Of a stretch of 64,000 bases of DNA, positions 48,514-61,000 are shown piece after piece (the first letter of the stretch is position 1; the number at the start of each line of letters is the position of its first letter). The translations under genes and the position numbers were made by a program. A model generated the notes under the pieces. The model saw only the letters and a list, made by a program, of their open reading frames with translations. It did no database searches and was not told the origin of the DNA. Location of the stretch: assembly GCF_019175385.1 (NCBI RefSeq), contig NC_083339.1, positions 77,210,307 to 77,274,306 on the forward strand, read 5' to 3'. The stretch comes from Lycium barbarum. Its lineage: Eukaryota; Streptophyta; Magnoliopsida; Solanales; Solanaceae.

Positions 48514-51500
48514 TGTCACGACCCAACCCCGTAGGCCGTGACTAGTGCCCGATCTAGGCACCCGAACGCATCTACCCAATGCTATCTCAAATTGTATCAA
48601 ACGCATCCTAGTATAAAGCAGTGGCCGACAAGGCTTTATTTCCAATTTAGAAAATTTCCAGAAAAATTTCGACAGAGTTTCCTTTGTTTTACGGACTATC
48701 CCACATACCCTGCACGCAGAAAATACCAACAAAGGCCACACAGGGCCAACAGAGTAACATCTAAATATATGCGGACCGGCCGCCGCGGCGAATGGGATCG
48801 CCCAAACACAACACATACACATATCTGTACAGAAAGACCCCAACCCACAAACATGTCCACAGACCTCTAAACAGACCGACAGAATCATATGACGGGACAG
48901 GGCCCCGCCGTATCCATGAACGAGAATATACATATATAGAAGTGACAGACTATACCAAAAGATGGCTCTGAATAAAAGAGCGCTCCAAAAATAGCAGAAT
49001 GAGATCCTAAGCGGACGGATCAGCAAACCTGTCGTCGGTACCTGCGCGGCATGAAAACGCAGCCCCCGAGGAAAGGGGTTCAGTACGAAATATGTACTGA
49101 ATATGTAAAGCCTGAGTTACAGAAACAAAATCATAACTGGTGCAGAACATACAGAAAGTAAACGGAAAATCCAAAGTATCAGATACATATTTCCAAAACA
49201 CGCAGAGTGTGTACAGAACATATGTCATATCAAATCCGGCCCCTACCAAGGGACTCGGCAGGCAGAACGTGGCCACCCTCCCGACGCTGGTGCCACAACA
49301 CAGAAGAATCAGAATAGGGGCATAACCCCGTAACATAATATGTCATATCAGATGGCCATAGTAAATCATATCAGAACAAACGTACATGGCACAGCATACT
49401 CCACAAACCCATGTACGCGTATACCTGCCCCCTCACATCGAGGCACGGCGAACAATGCAGGGGATTGCGCTTGACAACATATCCTAGCCCGGGCTCAGTG
49501 TGGGAAACATTGAGGCATCCACGAATAGAGTAGTGAGAAACTAAATGCAGTTAAAATATCATAAATATTTTCAGAGACTCGATGAGGCATATTAATGACA
49601 AACAAATTCAATGAAGTCAGACGGAGTTATAATACGTGGGGTTCGGATGTCATAAAGAATTACAGAAGCATAATCTTTCTGAAATCGTTCCGGGTGCCAA
49701 AACAATTTATAAGACTTAATGGAATATTTAAAACAGTTTTTGTTTAGTAATTAAAAGAGTAGTTAGGACATTTCTTTCAAAAACTGCTCGAAAACAAGCC
49801 TTAAGTACAATAAGGGTAAAACCGGGAATAGTGGGCCCACCTCGGGACAAGCAAGGCGGTGGGCTCAAATTACGCATTTTTATGCTTATGAGGTCACCTA
49901 GAAAGACTCTAGGGCATTCTGTAGTTTTCTAGACCATTTGGGGAAAATATGCATAATTCTCCAAAAAGGACTTCTTAAGGTGTTCAATTCCATTGAATGA
50001 AAATGTGACGATTTCAATCGCGGATTCCGATGAACAGAATAATCCCCGAGGCGTAAATCCAAGCCTAGTACATCTAGGACATGCCAAGAGAAGAATCGGG
50101 ATAGCTTTACATACCTTTTGAGCTTTTTATACCTTTCCAAACTCAGTTCCCGTTTCGTCAGAAATCTGCAAATGGTCACATTTACCAATTGTAAATTATG
50201 GATTCTACGAATTCACTTAAGTTCACATTTGTCTACCGAAATTTCGGCAGCACCTCCCCTATACATATAGCACCCCCGAGAATTCAACTCGGCCCAAAAC
50301 AATCAACAACAACCCAATAACAATACCAACAACAACAACGCTCACAATATAACACAATATAACATAACTAGTTCTACCTTGCGACATACTACGATAACTT
50401 CCATTCCGACTTCACACTACCAACCCAAGTTCAATGTTTTCATATTTATCATTAATCAAGATCATCACCATATAGTTTAGAAGCATTTCATATCATTTAT
50501 TCAAAATATTCATACGATATACATAATATACAACTTTCCGCTAAGGTCATAATTCATTCAAAACTTCTAATCTTTGGCATACATATTCATAACATGATTC
50601 CATCTTCCAAATCTATCCATGATCATCATAATTTGCAACCTAACAACTTCGTTTTTCATAATGTCATAAAATTGTACTAAGCGACATAAGTTTCTACATT
50701 CCGTTTCAATACAAACTTACGTCATTTTATCTTCATTTACGAGCAAGGATTCCTACAACTCAACTAACACACCAAATAAATTAATTCATTGCCATCTTCC
50801 CAACACCATACCACACGGCCAGCTTCTATATTCCAACTTCCACCAAATTTATTCAACTTTCCTTTCCAATGTGAATTCCACCATAAACATAACTAGAATA
50901 CAACATAATTTTAACTCACCATATATATACAACAATAGGCATACACGGCTAGGCACTATATCCCAAAACCACTTTGAAATCTTCCATATTTCTATACTTT
51001 CAACTCATTTCTACATACTACAACACAAACAAGACTTCATAACACAATAAAAAGGAATGAATCCTTACCTTTTTCTCTAGTCTTCTTCACTTGGGTATAT
51101 GATCAAATTGATGAACCAATGGCTCCTTCCTCCAAAACAACTACACCACGTTGCAAAGGGACCTTGAATTAGTAGGAATTCAACAAGAAATTAATTTTTG
51201 AAGCAAGATTTTTTATGGTAAATTTTCTATGGCCAAACCCGAAGTGGGTTCCTTGTCTTGCTCTTGGTTTTTTTCTTCTTTCTCTTGAAACTTCTAATAG
51301 ATGACAACTAATATAATATGGTCCCTTTATTAACTTGTCACATGACCAAGCACATGACTAATTCATGTGGATCATGGACCAAAGCTTGGCCGGCCATGCC
51401 CCTTAATTTGGGCCTCCATTCCATTAATTCTTTTGAGCCCAATTGGGTGCGGATCTTATTTTGTAATTCTCGAAAATAATTCCCGAAACTCCAACTTTTC

Positions 51501-51640
51501 CCTTGGGCTTCCCCGACTCTTCCACATTAATATTCTTTCATAAACAACTCATGTGTTAATTAGAATCAATTATGGCCTTACTTCTTAAAAGTCAAGATTA
51601 TTTCTAATTTTTCAAATGTGCGAAAACACGGGATATAACA
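48514..51640 (-). mobile_element. Solo LTR L5, TSD CCTTT
   Basis: TGTCACGACCC...GGGATATAACA with perfect CCTTT flanks (48509-48513, 51641-51645), 3,127 bp, minus orientation, no interior. On the minus strand: donor-like AAAAAG/GTAAGG at 51069/51068, acceptor-like ATAG/GGGAGGTGCTGCCG at 50259, a 144-nt segment, donor-like AAAAG/GTATGTAAAGC at 50115/50114, twin stem-loops at 49098-49063 and acceptor-like GCAG/GTACC at 49042. Its U5 part shares a block with the E2 interior. Confidence 0.93.
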
Positions 51641-51645
51641 CCTTT

Positions 51646-53125
51646 TTTCTATTTTTTAACTTCTGAAAACTTGTTTTGTGATGAAGGTTGGGTTCTATTT
51701 ATAGAACCCCAAAAGTCTGAAGGAACTTCAAAATACCGATGTGGGACTAACATTTTTTCTACTCAAATGGCCTTTGTAAACAAGATCTACAGTTGAAATT
51801 AACTAGAACTAAGAATGCATGGCCAGATCTGAGTATTGTTCTATTCGATCTGGCCCATTTTACTTGGCCAATGAAATTCAAATAAATACAACAATACCAT
51901 CATAAAATAAAGAACAAAAATGTAGGAAATCATATATTAGATTCAAAAATTCAAAGGAAAGCTAAAAGTGAAAACGACTTATACCGTGTTTGGAAGGAAG
52001 GAGATAAAAACGAGGTTGGATCATTAATGTTATCACGCGAAAAGGGTGTACGAAGGCTGCAAAGCCTTGTACTCTCTGCAACTTTGCCATTTCTGGCATG
52101 AGAGAGAAGGCACAAAGCCCGGCGGCGCTAGGGTTAGGGTATGGGGAAAGGGGAAGGGAAGAGAGAAGGGTGAGGGATCGTTTGGCATGAAAAAATGATA
52201 AGTGAAAGGGGGTTTACCCCTTATCAGCTGCGTCTTGGGCCGAGTCAGCCCCATTGGGCTTGGACTCGGTCCAACTGAAAATTAACAAGAAGAAAGGGCC
52301 ATTTTCATATGTGTGTATATTTGGTTATATGCTGAGTATATTTAGGTCCTAACCTTTTATAATTTAAAAGAAAAAAATATTAAAGAAAGTTTAAATCATG
52401 GGGAAAATCGAGTTGCTACGTATTTTTATAATAATAATTAAAGAGAAAAACAATTTAAAGGTCGGTTAAGTCGTTGATGGGCCTGAAAAGATGTATTTAT
52501 TTTAATTATAGCCTTTTAATCAAATTTGAAAATTAAGATAAACATATTATTTTAAATTAAATACCAACAGGCTAATTTCTTAAAAAAAGTTAATTTCTTT
52601 AAATGAAGGAATAATTAAATTAATTGTGACCAAGGCAAAAAATCAAAAAACGAAAATATATATCTAATATGGGGATCAGTTTTGCAATAATTATCATTTA
52701 ATTAATTAACTAGCCTAATCAAATCATTAAAGGGAAATAATGCTTATTTCGTAAAAATCAAGAGTAAAAACGGGGAACTAATTAATCACTTAAACTATTT
52801 AATTTATCCAAATTTCAGAGGTGAAATAAAAGGGGAAAAAATGTTTAAAAATAATTTTAAATGATTAAACAAGAATTCCTCTTCTTTCTCTCTTTTTTCT
52901 TTTAAAAAATAATTTAACCAAATATCTTGGAAATTATTTATTATTCTCTACATAAAACATGATGCATGGAAAACATTTTTGCTAATTTAAAAGGAAAAAA
53001 TATTGATCTGGGCACTCTGTAAAATTCATTAAAGGCCATTAGAAATGCTCAGCTTATTCACTTATTACCCGGGGACCCTGCGTGATTAAAATAACCTACG
53101 AGAGGTCAAAAATTAGGTGTCAACA
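51646..53125 (-). other. AT-rich sequence with minus-strand TATA box and LTR-like end
   Basis: CTATAAATAG on the minus strand (51704-51695) sits within the near-palindrome GGTTCTATTTATAGAACC. The right end, AGGTGTCAACA at 53125, reads TGTTGACACCT on minus, an LTR-like start of a kind I associate with Tat-lineage elements. I found no matching target duplication. No coding sequence is visible. Confidence 0.4.
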
Positions 53126-53565
53126 AGTATAAGAGCGTGTTGAACAATTGAATTTGTTATTTAATCCATAAATTGGATGAACTGTAGAAAGTTAAAGAGG
53201 TGGGATAACTTTAGACATGAGAATTACATTGATGAGATTGTTGTGTAAGTTTTGATAATCATGAGCTCTTTGAATTGTAGACTTTGAATTATTGGATACA
53301 CGTGGGCATTGGAAAAGCAAGGTTATGCCATAATTAAGGTAAGTTAAGACTTACTTGTCTAATAGGATATTCTAGTAGAACTTATATACTCTAGGTGTTC
53401 GATCGAATGCCCTAGGAATAATTCTTGTCATTAAGTACTCATTTCACTCCATTCTTATTCAGTATGACTTTATATGAAATATAACAACATTACATGCTCA
53501 TCTGTATCACAACTTCTTATGTGCCTTTATTTGTGATACATACGTTTCAACATTTAGCTTCAGCA
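53126..53565. other. Sequence between LTR-like end and Mutator-like element
   Basis: No coding sequence. It includes AAGGTAAGTTAAGACTTAC (about 53337), a donor-like motif in plus orientation, which suggests that it is LTR sequence of a plus-strand element continuing after 54831. Confidence 0.35.
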
Positions 53566-53575
53566 TCCATTTCAT

Positions 53576-54821
53576 GAGAAAATACTCAAAATACCCCCCA
53601 ACGTTTGACCAAAATCCCAACTACACACCTAACCTTTGCGGGGGTCCTATTACCCCCCTGGACAATTTTTTTTCAGTAGAAATATTGCCCTTTTTTGCTG
53701 ATGTGGCAGAGTACGTGAATACACCGCCCAGTGGCGCGTGACGGCCTTCAAAAATCTGCATCTGACATGTTTTGGACGCCAACTAAGCTGCCACATATGA
53801 TGCCACGTAGATAAATTTGAACTCCCTCCATTTTTAGGCTACTTCATCTTCTTCTTCACCATTTTTAGGCCACATATATCCATCTCCATTTTTTTTGTCA
53901 AAATAATATCCATTATAAATTCATAAATTAAACTCCGTTGCTACTTGTTGCTTGGTTGGAGATTCTTTGAGTTGATTTGGGGAGAAAATTAAACTCCATT
54001 GTGGAGAAAGCTATGAAGAACACCAAGTGAGTTTCTTTAAATTCTTGATTGTTTGATCAAATTAACCTTGGTTTCTTTCACATTTGGGTTTGTTTGAATT
54101 ATAATCACTGTTTTCCCAAATCAAATTAAAAAAAAATAACTGAAGAAAAAAAAACGACAGATCTGGAAAAAAAAAACCAAGGTTGAAAAATCTAATCTTG
54201 TTAAAGAGATTTGAGATTGGAAGTTGCTTGTTTGGAGTTGCTACTTGTTGCTTGGTTGGAGATTCTTTGAGTTGATTTGGGGAGAAAATTAAACTCCATT
54301 GTGGAGAAAGCTATGAAGAACACCAAGTGAGTTTCTTTAAATTCTTGATTGTTTGATCAAGTTAACCTTGGTTTCTTTCACATTTGGGTTTCTTTGGATT
54401 ATAATCATTGTTTTCCCAAATCAAATTAAAAAAATAAAAAAAACTGAAGAAAAAAAAAACGACAAATTTGGAAAAAAAAAAACCAAGGTTGAAAAATCTA
54501 ATCTTGTTAAAGAGATTTGAGATTGAAATTGCTTGTTTGGAGTTGCTACTTGTTGCTTGGTTGGAGATTCTTTGAGTTGATATGGTGTGATTTTTTTTTC
54601 AACTCCTAATGAAGACGATGATGACGTGGCACGTGGGCCAGGCGCGTGTGGACAACCGTCATTTAATAGTTGGGGGTTGGCTGATTGATCTGTCACATCA
54701 GCAAAAAGGGGCCATTTGCTACTGAAAAAAATTGTCCAGTGGGGTAATAGGACCCCCGCAAAGGTTAGGTGTGTAGTTTGGATTTTGGTCAAACGTTGGG
54801 GGGTATTTTGAGTATTTACTC
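53576..54821. mobile_element. Non-autonomous Mutator-like (MULE) element, 10-bp TSD
   Basis: Terminal inverted repeats of at least 100 bp: the left end GAGAAAATACTC is matched by GAGTAAATACTC from the right end, and both continue AAAATACCCCCCAACGTTTG. Perfect TCCATTTCAT copies flank it (53566-53575, 54822-54831). Long TIRs starting GAG and a 9-11-bp duplication are the signature of Mutator-like elements. It is 1,246 bp with no transposase, so it depends on another element. GATGTGGCAG and TGCCACGT-type motifs repeat inside each end. Confidence 0.9.
53935..54580 (+). repeat. Internal tandem duplication of the MULE
   Basis: A unit of about 300 bp (GTTGCTACTTGTTGCTTGG through the A-rich tract and TTGCTTGTTTGGA) occurs twice, at about 53937-54236 and 54237-54542. 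A third partial copy runs to about 54580. The copies differ at a few bases and in A-run length. Confidence 0.88.
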
Positions 54822-54831
54822 TCCATTTCAT

Positions 54832-55673
54832 ACATTAATGTGATCACATTCCGTTTGGGATAAGTGGCCAACCTCCCCTTGCATTAGTGACATGAAGGCA
54901 AAGGTTAGCTACCACACGCTCGCAGGTGCCAAGTGTTTGTTGGGGAGATAGGCCGACACTTCCCCTTGCGTTTTGCCAGATCCTCACGTACGTAGGGCTA
55001 TTATGTGGAAAGTACCTTTTGACTCATAAAAGTTATTTCTATTTTAAAATAACTCAGTTTTTCAGCTTCAGTTATCAGTTATCAGCTTACAACCTTAAGT
55101 ATCAGCATATGTTAGCTTTCAGACTTTATATGATTTACACGCTTTCTTGAAAGATGTTTTTCCTTATTTATTTCTCTCTTATCCCAGAAAGTCTTGATGT
55201 GCCCTTTTAGGAGGTAATCTATGAGACTTACTGGGTACCCTTGGAAATAGTTAGATCGTTTGGGCCTGCCATGTCGTGTGGCAGGTGTTGAGTATGCAGG
55301 TGACGAATCACATGACTAGAGGCAGACCTTCTAGATTAAGTTAGCAAGCTTCATTGATTCATCCCAGCGGTAGCAGATCCTTCCTAGTCTTTTATTTATT
55401 TTTAGACATTTACATTATTTCAGGGGATGCCCCGAAGCTTTATGTATTCAGATTCTAGTTATAGGCTCATGAGTTGACAGTTGGTTAACTTTATAGACAC
55501 TTTGAAGTTTTGTTCCTTATTTAGCTTGCTTGACAATGTTTAATCAAGACGTTGTTGGTCTAATTTCTATTACTGAGATCAGTTCAGACCTTCGGCTAGC
55601 TAGTACAGGGTTTACTCAACGGGTAATTAGGGTTGGGTGCCAATCACGTCCCACCCTAGTTTGGGGGCGTGAT
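54832..55673 (+). mobile_element. LTR-like remnant
   Basis: No coding sequence. It holds an acceptor-like TTTCAG/GGGATGCC near 55424 and ends in ATCACGTCCC...GGGGGCGTGATA (about 55643-55673), an imperfect hairpin like the U5 ends of other LTRs here. Where it starts is not clear. It may be the continuation of the sequence left of the MULE. Confidence 0.4.
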
Positions 55674-55689
55674 AGAACTCTTGCACCCG

Positions 55690-56552
55690 GTTATTTCGCT
55701 GTGACCATTCATGGAATGGGGATGGACATAGTTTGGACCTCTACCCTTGGGTTCGGGCCAGGTAAAGTTCCTTTCGATTATGACTGATTAATTTTCTAAG
55801 TGGCAGGCGCTTATAAAAAGATCAAGGAAAAGAGGTGATTGACTTTATCTGGAAACATGTTGTCTGCCTGTTTGGGGTCCCAAAGGAGATTGCCTGCGAC
55901 ACCGACCTTGATTCATCGGGTCCAAAGTCACCGAGTTCCTGGAGGAGCTAAAAATTAAAAGAATCACGTCTTCTCTGTATCACACAAGTGCAAACGGACG
56001 GGCGGAATCTACCAACAAAGTTAATATTCAAAATTATAACAAAAATTTAGAAAACGCGAAGGATAAGTGACCAGAGAATTTGCACGAAGTTATGTGGGCG
56101 CATCGCACTACGGCAAAAAATGAGTACTGGGGAATTGTTTTTTTCCCATGTTTATGGCACTGAAGCCTTGATTCAGGTTGAAACTGGGGAGCTAAATTTA
56201 AGATACTCACAGGCCGATGAGTCAGATAATAATAAATCCATGTTAATTCAGTTAGACCTTCTCGAGGAATGCCGGGATCTCACTTTCTTTCGGATGATGA
56301 TGCAAAAGCGAAGGATAGAAAGATACTATAACTGGAAAGTAGACCTCCGGCACTTCAAAATCTGGGATAAGTTCGCCGGAAGGTGACCAACAACACACGA
56401 GAAGTTAACGCCGAAAATTTAGGACCAAATTAGGAAGGGCTATACTGAGTCACCGACATCGCTATAAAAAGTTTGTAACAGTTTGAGGACCAGAACGGGG
56501 TCAAATTATCGAGTAATTAGAATGTCAGCCACTTGAAGAGATACTAATCCTA
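55690..56552 (+). pseudogene. Tat/Ogre-lineage integrase, heavily decayed
   Basis: Frames, read with several shifts, give GMDIV (about 55722), DFIWKHVVCLFGVPKEIACD (about 55835-55895), VTEFLEELKIKRITSS and HTSANGRAEST (about 55927-56015). After these come VMWAHRTTAKN (about 56089), YSQADESDNN (about 56202) and NVSHLKRY (about 56520-56545). In the Tat integrase core the catalytic residues would be D, D and E; the second D block reads DTDLDSSG and the E is present. At least three frameshifts and several stops rule out function. Upstream RT and RNase H are absent. Confidence 0.8.
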
Positions 56553-57677
56553 AGGTAGAGTTTTTGATTTTTCTTATTTTTATTCTTCACCGGGAGCTTT
56601 CTCGTAACACAAGGCCAGTAACCTACTGAGCCGTAGTAGTAGCTGCGAAAAGCTCTGTGCAAAAGGTATCCTAAGAATATGCGTTGCACTCTTTTTCCCT
56701 TCGCCCGATTTTTATCCCAATTGGGTTTTTTGCAAGGTTTTTAATGAGGCAACAACGTACAACGTATTATAATAAGTCGCAAATAGTTACCAACATTCCA
56801 ATGTTTGAATCCTCACTTCACATCCCAATACTTGGGGGACTATCCCTACCAATAGGAGAATGAACGAGCTCGTCAACAATGGGGAATGTCGAGAGAATTT
56901 TGACAGTATTTGAAAACATCAATTAACAAATTGTCATCCCGAAGTGCATTAACACCTGGGACAGCCTGACAAGACATTTGCGTCTGCCCGTTGAGGCTAG
57001 CTTATATAGAGGTTACCGGATAGACCACACTAGATGAGAACTAGGTCATTTAGTAATCTTTCTTCGGGTGTTGATTGTAATCATTTCACAGGTGAAAAAG
57101 AATAAATAAAGTTCCCTCTTTTTACATAAACTTTTGTTATGATAAATAAGTTTGTTGTTTCAATTTTATGGATGTTGTTTAAAAATACCAAACACTTGTG
57201 CCGGAATAAATGTGAGATGTCCTCTTCAAGAGCACCGTAAACATAAAGGCCCTCTCTTATAAAAAGACTTTCACAATCATAAGGTTGAGAGCCAAACTTG
57301 AAGGTTGCGGCTATGAACTTTAACCTGGTAAAGACTTCCCGGTTTAAAAGGTCAGAAAGACCTTAGTTTGTTAAACCCTTAGGGAAGACTTTTCTGAACA
57401 ACTTTTATCATGGAAGATTTGCTAAAGTTCAAAGTGAAACCTCTTTTGAAGGACACTATCCCCGGAGGTATGTCGTTACAAGAAAACTGCAAAGGCAATT
57501 TTCTTTGTATGAAAGCTTTGGAAATGAATCTGACTACAAAACATAGGGAAAGCAAGGCACAATGGATTGCAAAGTATATCTTTATTTAAAAGTCTCGGTC
57601 ACAAACCAGCCCGGAATGATTTCAAAGTTTACATGTCCAAAACCAAAAAAAAAAAAAAAGTAAAGATATAAAAGATG
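56553..57677 (+). other. Tat element post-integrase untranslated region
   Basis: No coding sequence. It starts with TCTCGTAACACAAGGCC and a CGCCCGATTTTTATCCCAA tract, which I associate with the region after integrase in Tat elements. It contains the purine-rich CTTGGGGGAC at 56831-56840. An A-run lies at 57644-57659. Confidence 0.5.
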
Positions 57678-57910
57678 TCATGCTATCAGCTCGAGAAGAG
57701 CTGCAGGGTTTGGTGTCAAAGAGTCAGGAAGTAGAGACATAGATTTCACTGAGGTCTCTATACTGGCGGTAATCCCAGCCTCGGGAGCAAGGACTTTGGT
57801 CTGAGTTGTAGGGTGAATTTCATCACTCTCTGCTTCAGGGTTCTCATCGTCATCCTACTCGGATCTGGAGGAGTCATACTCATCCTCGGGTATGAAGTTG
57901 GGATGAAATT
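57678..57910 (-). pseudogene. Possible antisense ORF remnant of the Tat element
   Basis: The minus frame from about 57910 to TGA at 57680-57678 encodes an acidic Ser-rich stretch (DEYDSSRSE, then a stop, DDDENPEAESDEIHPTT) and ends PDSLTPNPAALLELIA. Some Tat-lineage elements (for example Grande) carry an ORF on the opposite strand between pol and the 3' LTR, and this fits in place, strand and composition. No domain is recognised, and a single in-frame TAG interrupts it. It could be a chance frame. Confidence 0.45.
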
Positions 57911-58046
57911 CTTAGGATGGTACTGTTAATTGTGGCTTGTCGCCTTGTTATGTTCTATGTGGTGTCGTTGCTTTACGTGTTTGGGCTTGTGGCCTGTTGG
58001 TACTCTATGAATCATGCTTAGCGATTACTATAGTATTTGAAGGACT
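57911..58046 (+). mobile_element. Left part of the LTR that hosts L6
   Basis: TG-rich, ends with the CTATG target copy (58047-58051). It is continuous with 61379-62839 once the solo LTR is removed. The LTR start is not certain; TGTTAATTG near 57926 is one candidate. Confidence 0.4.
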
Positions 58047-58051
58047 CTATG

Positions 58052-61000
58052 TGTCACACCCCGACTTTACTAGGGTGTGATGGGCACCCAACCCCATATC
58101 TGGAGCCGGGCGAACCCGCTGACTCTTGTTACGTATAGAAACCCTTGAATCAGTAAAGAAAGAAATACATAGTAAGCTCTCCAATTTTTTTTTTATTTTC
58201 ATAAGTAAGCTCTTACATCATGTAAGACTCGTGACATAAAACATAATAGCATATCGGCTGCTGGAGCCGCTTACAGACTGACAACCCAATACCCATTGCT
58301 TTTTCTGCAAAGTCTCTAACATAGAACAGACCATCATAGCATATACTTGGACTTGGCAATTCTCCGGGACAAGTGGAGTTCGCCATCTCCGCTGGAACAT
58401 CTTTAGTAAGGTCTTCTAATCATCTGGGAGTACCTGCGCGGCATGAAACGCAGCCCCCGAAGAAGAGGGGTCAGTACGAGTAATGTACTGAGTATGTAAG
58501 GCATGAATAGTGACATAATAAAGGAATATGCAGTATGAATAATAACGGAATAGACATATGGAGCTTATCTTGGAACAGAAGTAACCTGTACATATGAATG
58601 CCTTTCTGCGGATGCCATGCATGCTTAGTTTCTTTTTCAGAAAAACGGTGCTTCTTATTTACATGTACAGAAAACATAACATTTCAGAAAACGGTGTCCT
58701 TTATTTACATTCACAGACGCCGAGTACATCGGCTCTCCCACCCCCCTCCCCAACAGTGTCCCAACATATTATATATATATCACATATACAGACGCCGTAT
58801 CCGGCTCTCCCATATCCCGCATCTGGGCATCCCGCGTCCGGGACGAAATCCAGCTGAATCAGGTGGTGATATAACAGTGGCCCTTTCCCTTTTCCCCGTA
58901 TACATATACATATACATAGTCACATTCATATACATATGTCATACCATTCGCATGCATGCGAGCTCAAAGAAAGTCATGTGTCCATCGGAGTGACGGAAGG
59001 TCGGTAGCCTCCGATTACATCATGGAACAACCATAGTCGCTTTGTCTCACCTTGAAGGAACGAGTATTATGAGGCGAGACTACCAATGAAAAGTGTCATT
59101 ATGAGGAAAACATCAAATAGGGTCATAGGGTACAGTTTCATATACATAGGACCTTTTAGAGTAGTCATTACCTGTAATAGAGTTGAGATATCAAGAATTA
59201 GTTTAACGTTTCCATATTTTCCTTTTCATAGCAGTACATTTTGCCAACACATCTACCGTAGGCATTTTCTCATCTTGGACTACATCGTTATCATTATAAG
59301 ATCATATTCATCATCTTAGTCATGGAATCATCTTTGTCATACTTATCATAGGCATATTCCCTTTCTTAACATCATCATTATCATTGTCATCATAGAAGTA
59401 TCCTCATTAGCATAGTTACAGTACTTGTCACTCAGTGAACGGGATAAGGATCAAAAGTTTTCTTTGGATTCTGCTTCAAAATAGATCAAACGGAACAATA
59501 AGGAAAATCCGGGGACCATGGGCCCACCTCGGGTCAAATGAGGCGGCGTACCAAATTTACATATGTTACATGTCATGGCGTTACTTGTGAGGGTTTTAGG
59601 GTAGTCGGGTCCTATTTATGCGAGTTCTGGAGGTTTAGGAAATTCTTCCAACATTTTGCACACTTTTTAGTTCAATTCTACTGATTGAAAAAGAGAAAAC
59701 TTTAGGCGCGGATTCCGGAGGGTAGAGTTATTCCCGAGGCTCATATCTAACATATTCCGTCTAAGACATGCCATAGAAAGAAGGGTGAATCCTTACATAC
59801 CTTTTCTGCTTCTTATGCGACTCCAAATTCACGTTCCAAATCCGCCAAAATCTACAAATTGGTCATGTTTACCAAAACTTGATTAGAGCCTTTAGAAGTT
59901 GATTCTTTAAAGTAACACTTTGTCTGCCGAAATTTCGGCAACATTTCCCCTGTAATATGCCACCCCCGAGAATATGGCTCGGCCCAATTCAACAGCAACC
60001 CAACCAACAACCAAGCTATAACGTCAATAATCAATTCAAGAATACATTCTAACATTAAGCGCTCTTCCTACATAGTCCGACAACATTCACAATATTCACA
60101 ATGATTTAATGCTACCCGAAAACTTCAACAAAAGTGTAACCACACATTTTTATTCTAGATTCATAACCCACATTAAAACCATGCATTGCTAACATCATAT
60201 TCATACAAACATAAAGAAGCATACTACTATTACATTAACTTCTCCACCAATCTACAACCAATTTCCATTTCGTTCCAACCCTTTAAACCTTCATATAATA
60301 TCATAGAATCCGCAACGACATCGACTAGAATATTACATGAAATCAATTCATCATAGCTTACCACACAATAACATTCTCGGCCACAACAACTACACCCCTA
60401 TTTTCATGAATTTCCATCCTTTTCCATACATTGCAACAACAACTAACATACTACATAGAATTAATCCATTCTCTTCCAAATCACACTATGACCACACGGC
60501 CACAACTACATATACACGGACAACTATTCAACATCCATATTTTCATAATCTTCATGAGTTCCATTCACTCCCACACACCACAACATATACAACCATACAT
60601 AAAATATAAAAGAAGATTAAGTTCTTACCCTTTTTCTTCAATTTCCCACTTGGCTAGAATGTTGATCTTGCAACAATAAATGTTCTACTTGTTCCAATGA
60701 CCTCTTCTCCTTGCTAGGGACCTTCCAATTAGTAGAGAGTGATTTTTGAGAAATGTTTCCAAGGTTCTTGTTTCCTCCAAGCTTGGCCGAAATTGGCCCT
60801 TTGTTTTTCTTCCAAAGTGTCTTCTTTTTTCTTTGTTTCTTCAACTCTCCAAATTGATGAATTAGTCCTCTCCTTTTATATATATATATAGTCTCCTCCA
60901 ATCTTATGTGGCCACCTATCCATCTCTAGATTCTTCTTAATTTGGTGGCAAAGATGACTTATTTGTCATTTTTTTTTCTAGAGTTTTCTTGAAATTTTAA

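Noticed and set aside
52033..52254. A minus frame at 52254-52033 beginning MGLTRPKTQLIRGKPP as a possible small gene
   Set aside because: The frame is short, Pro/Phe-rich, within AT-rich repeat-like DNA and shows no recognisable domain. Support is too weak.
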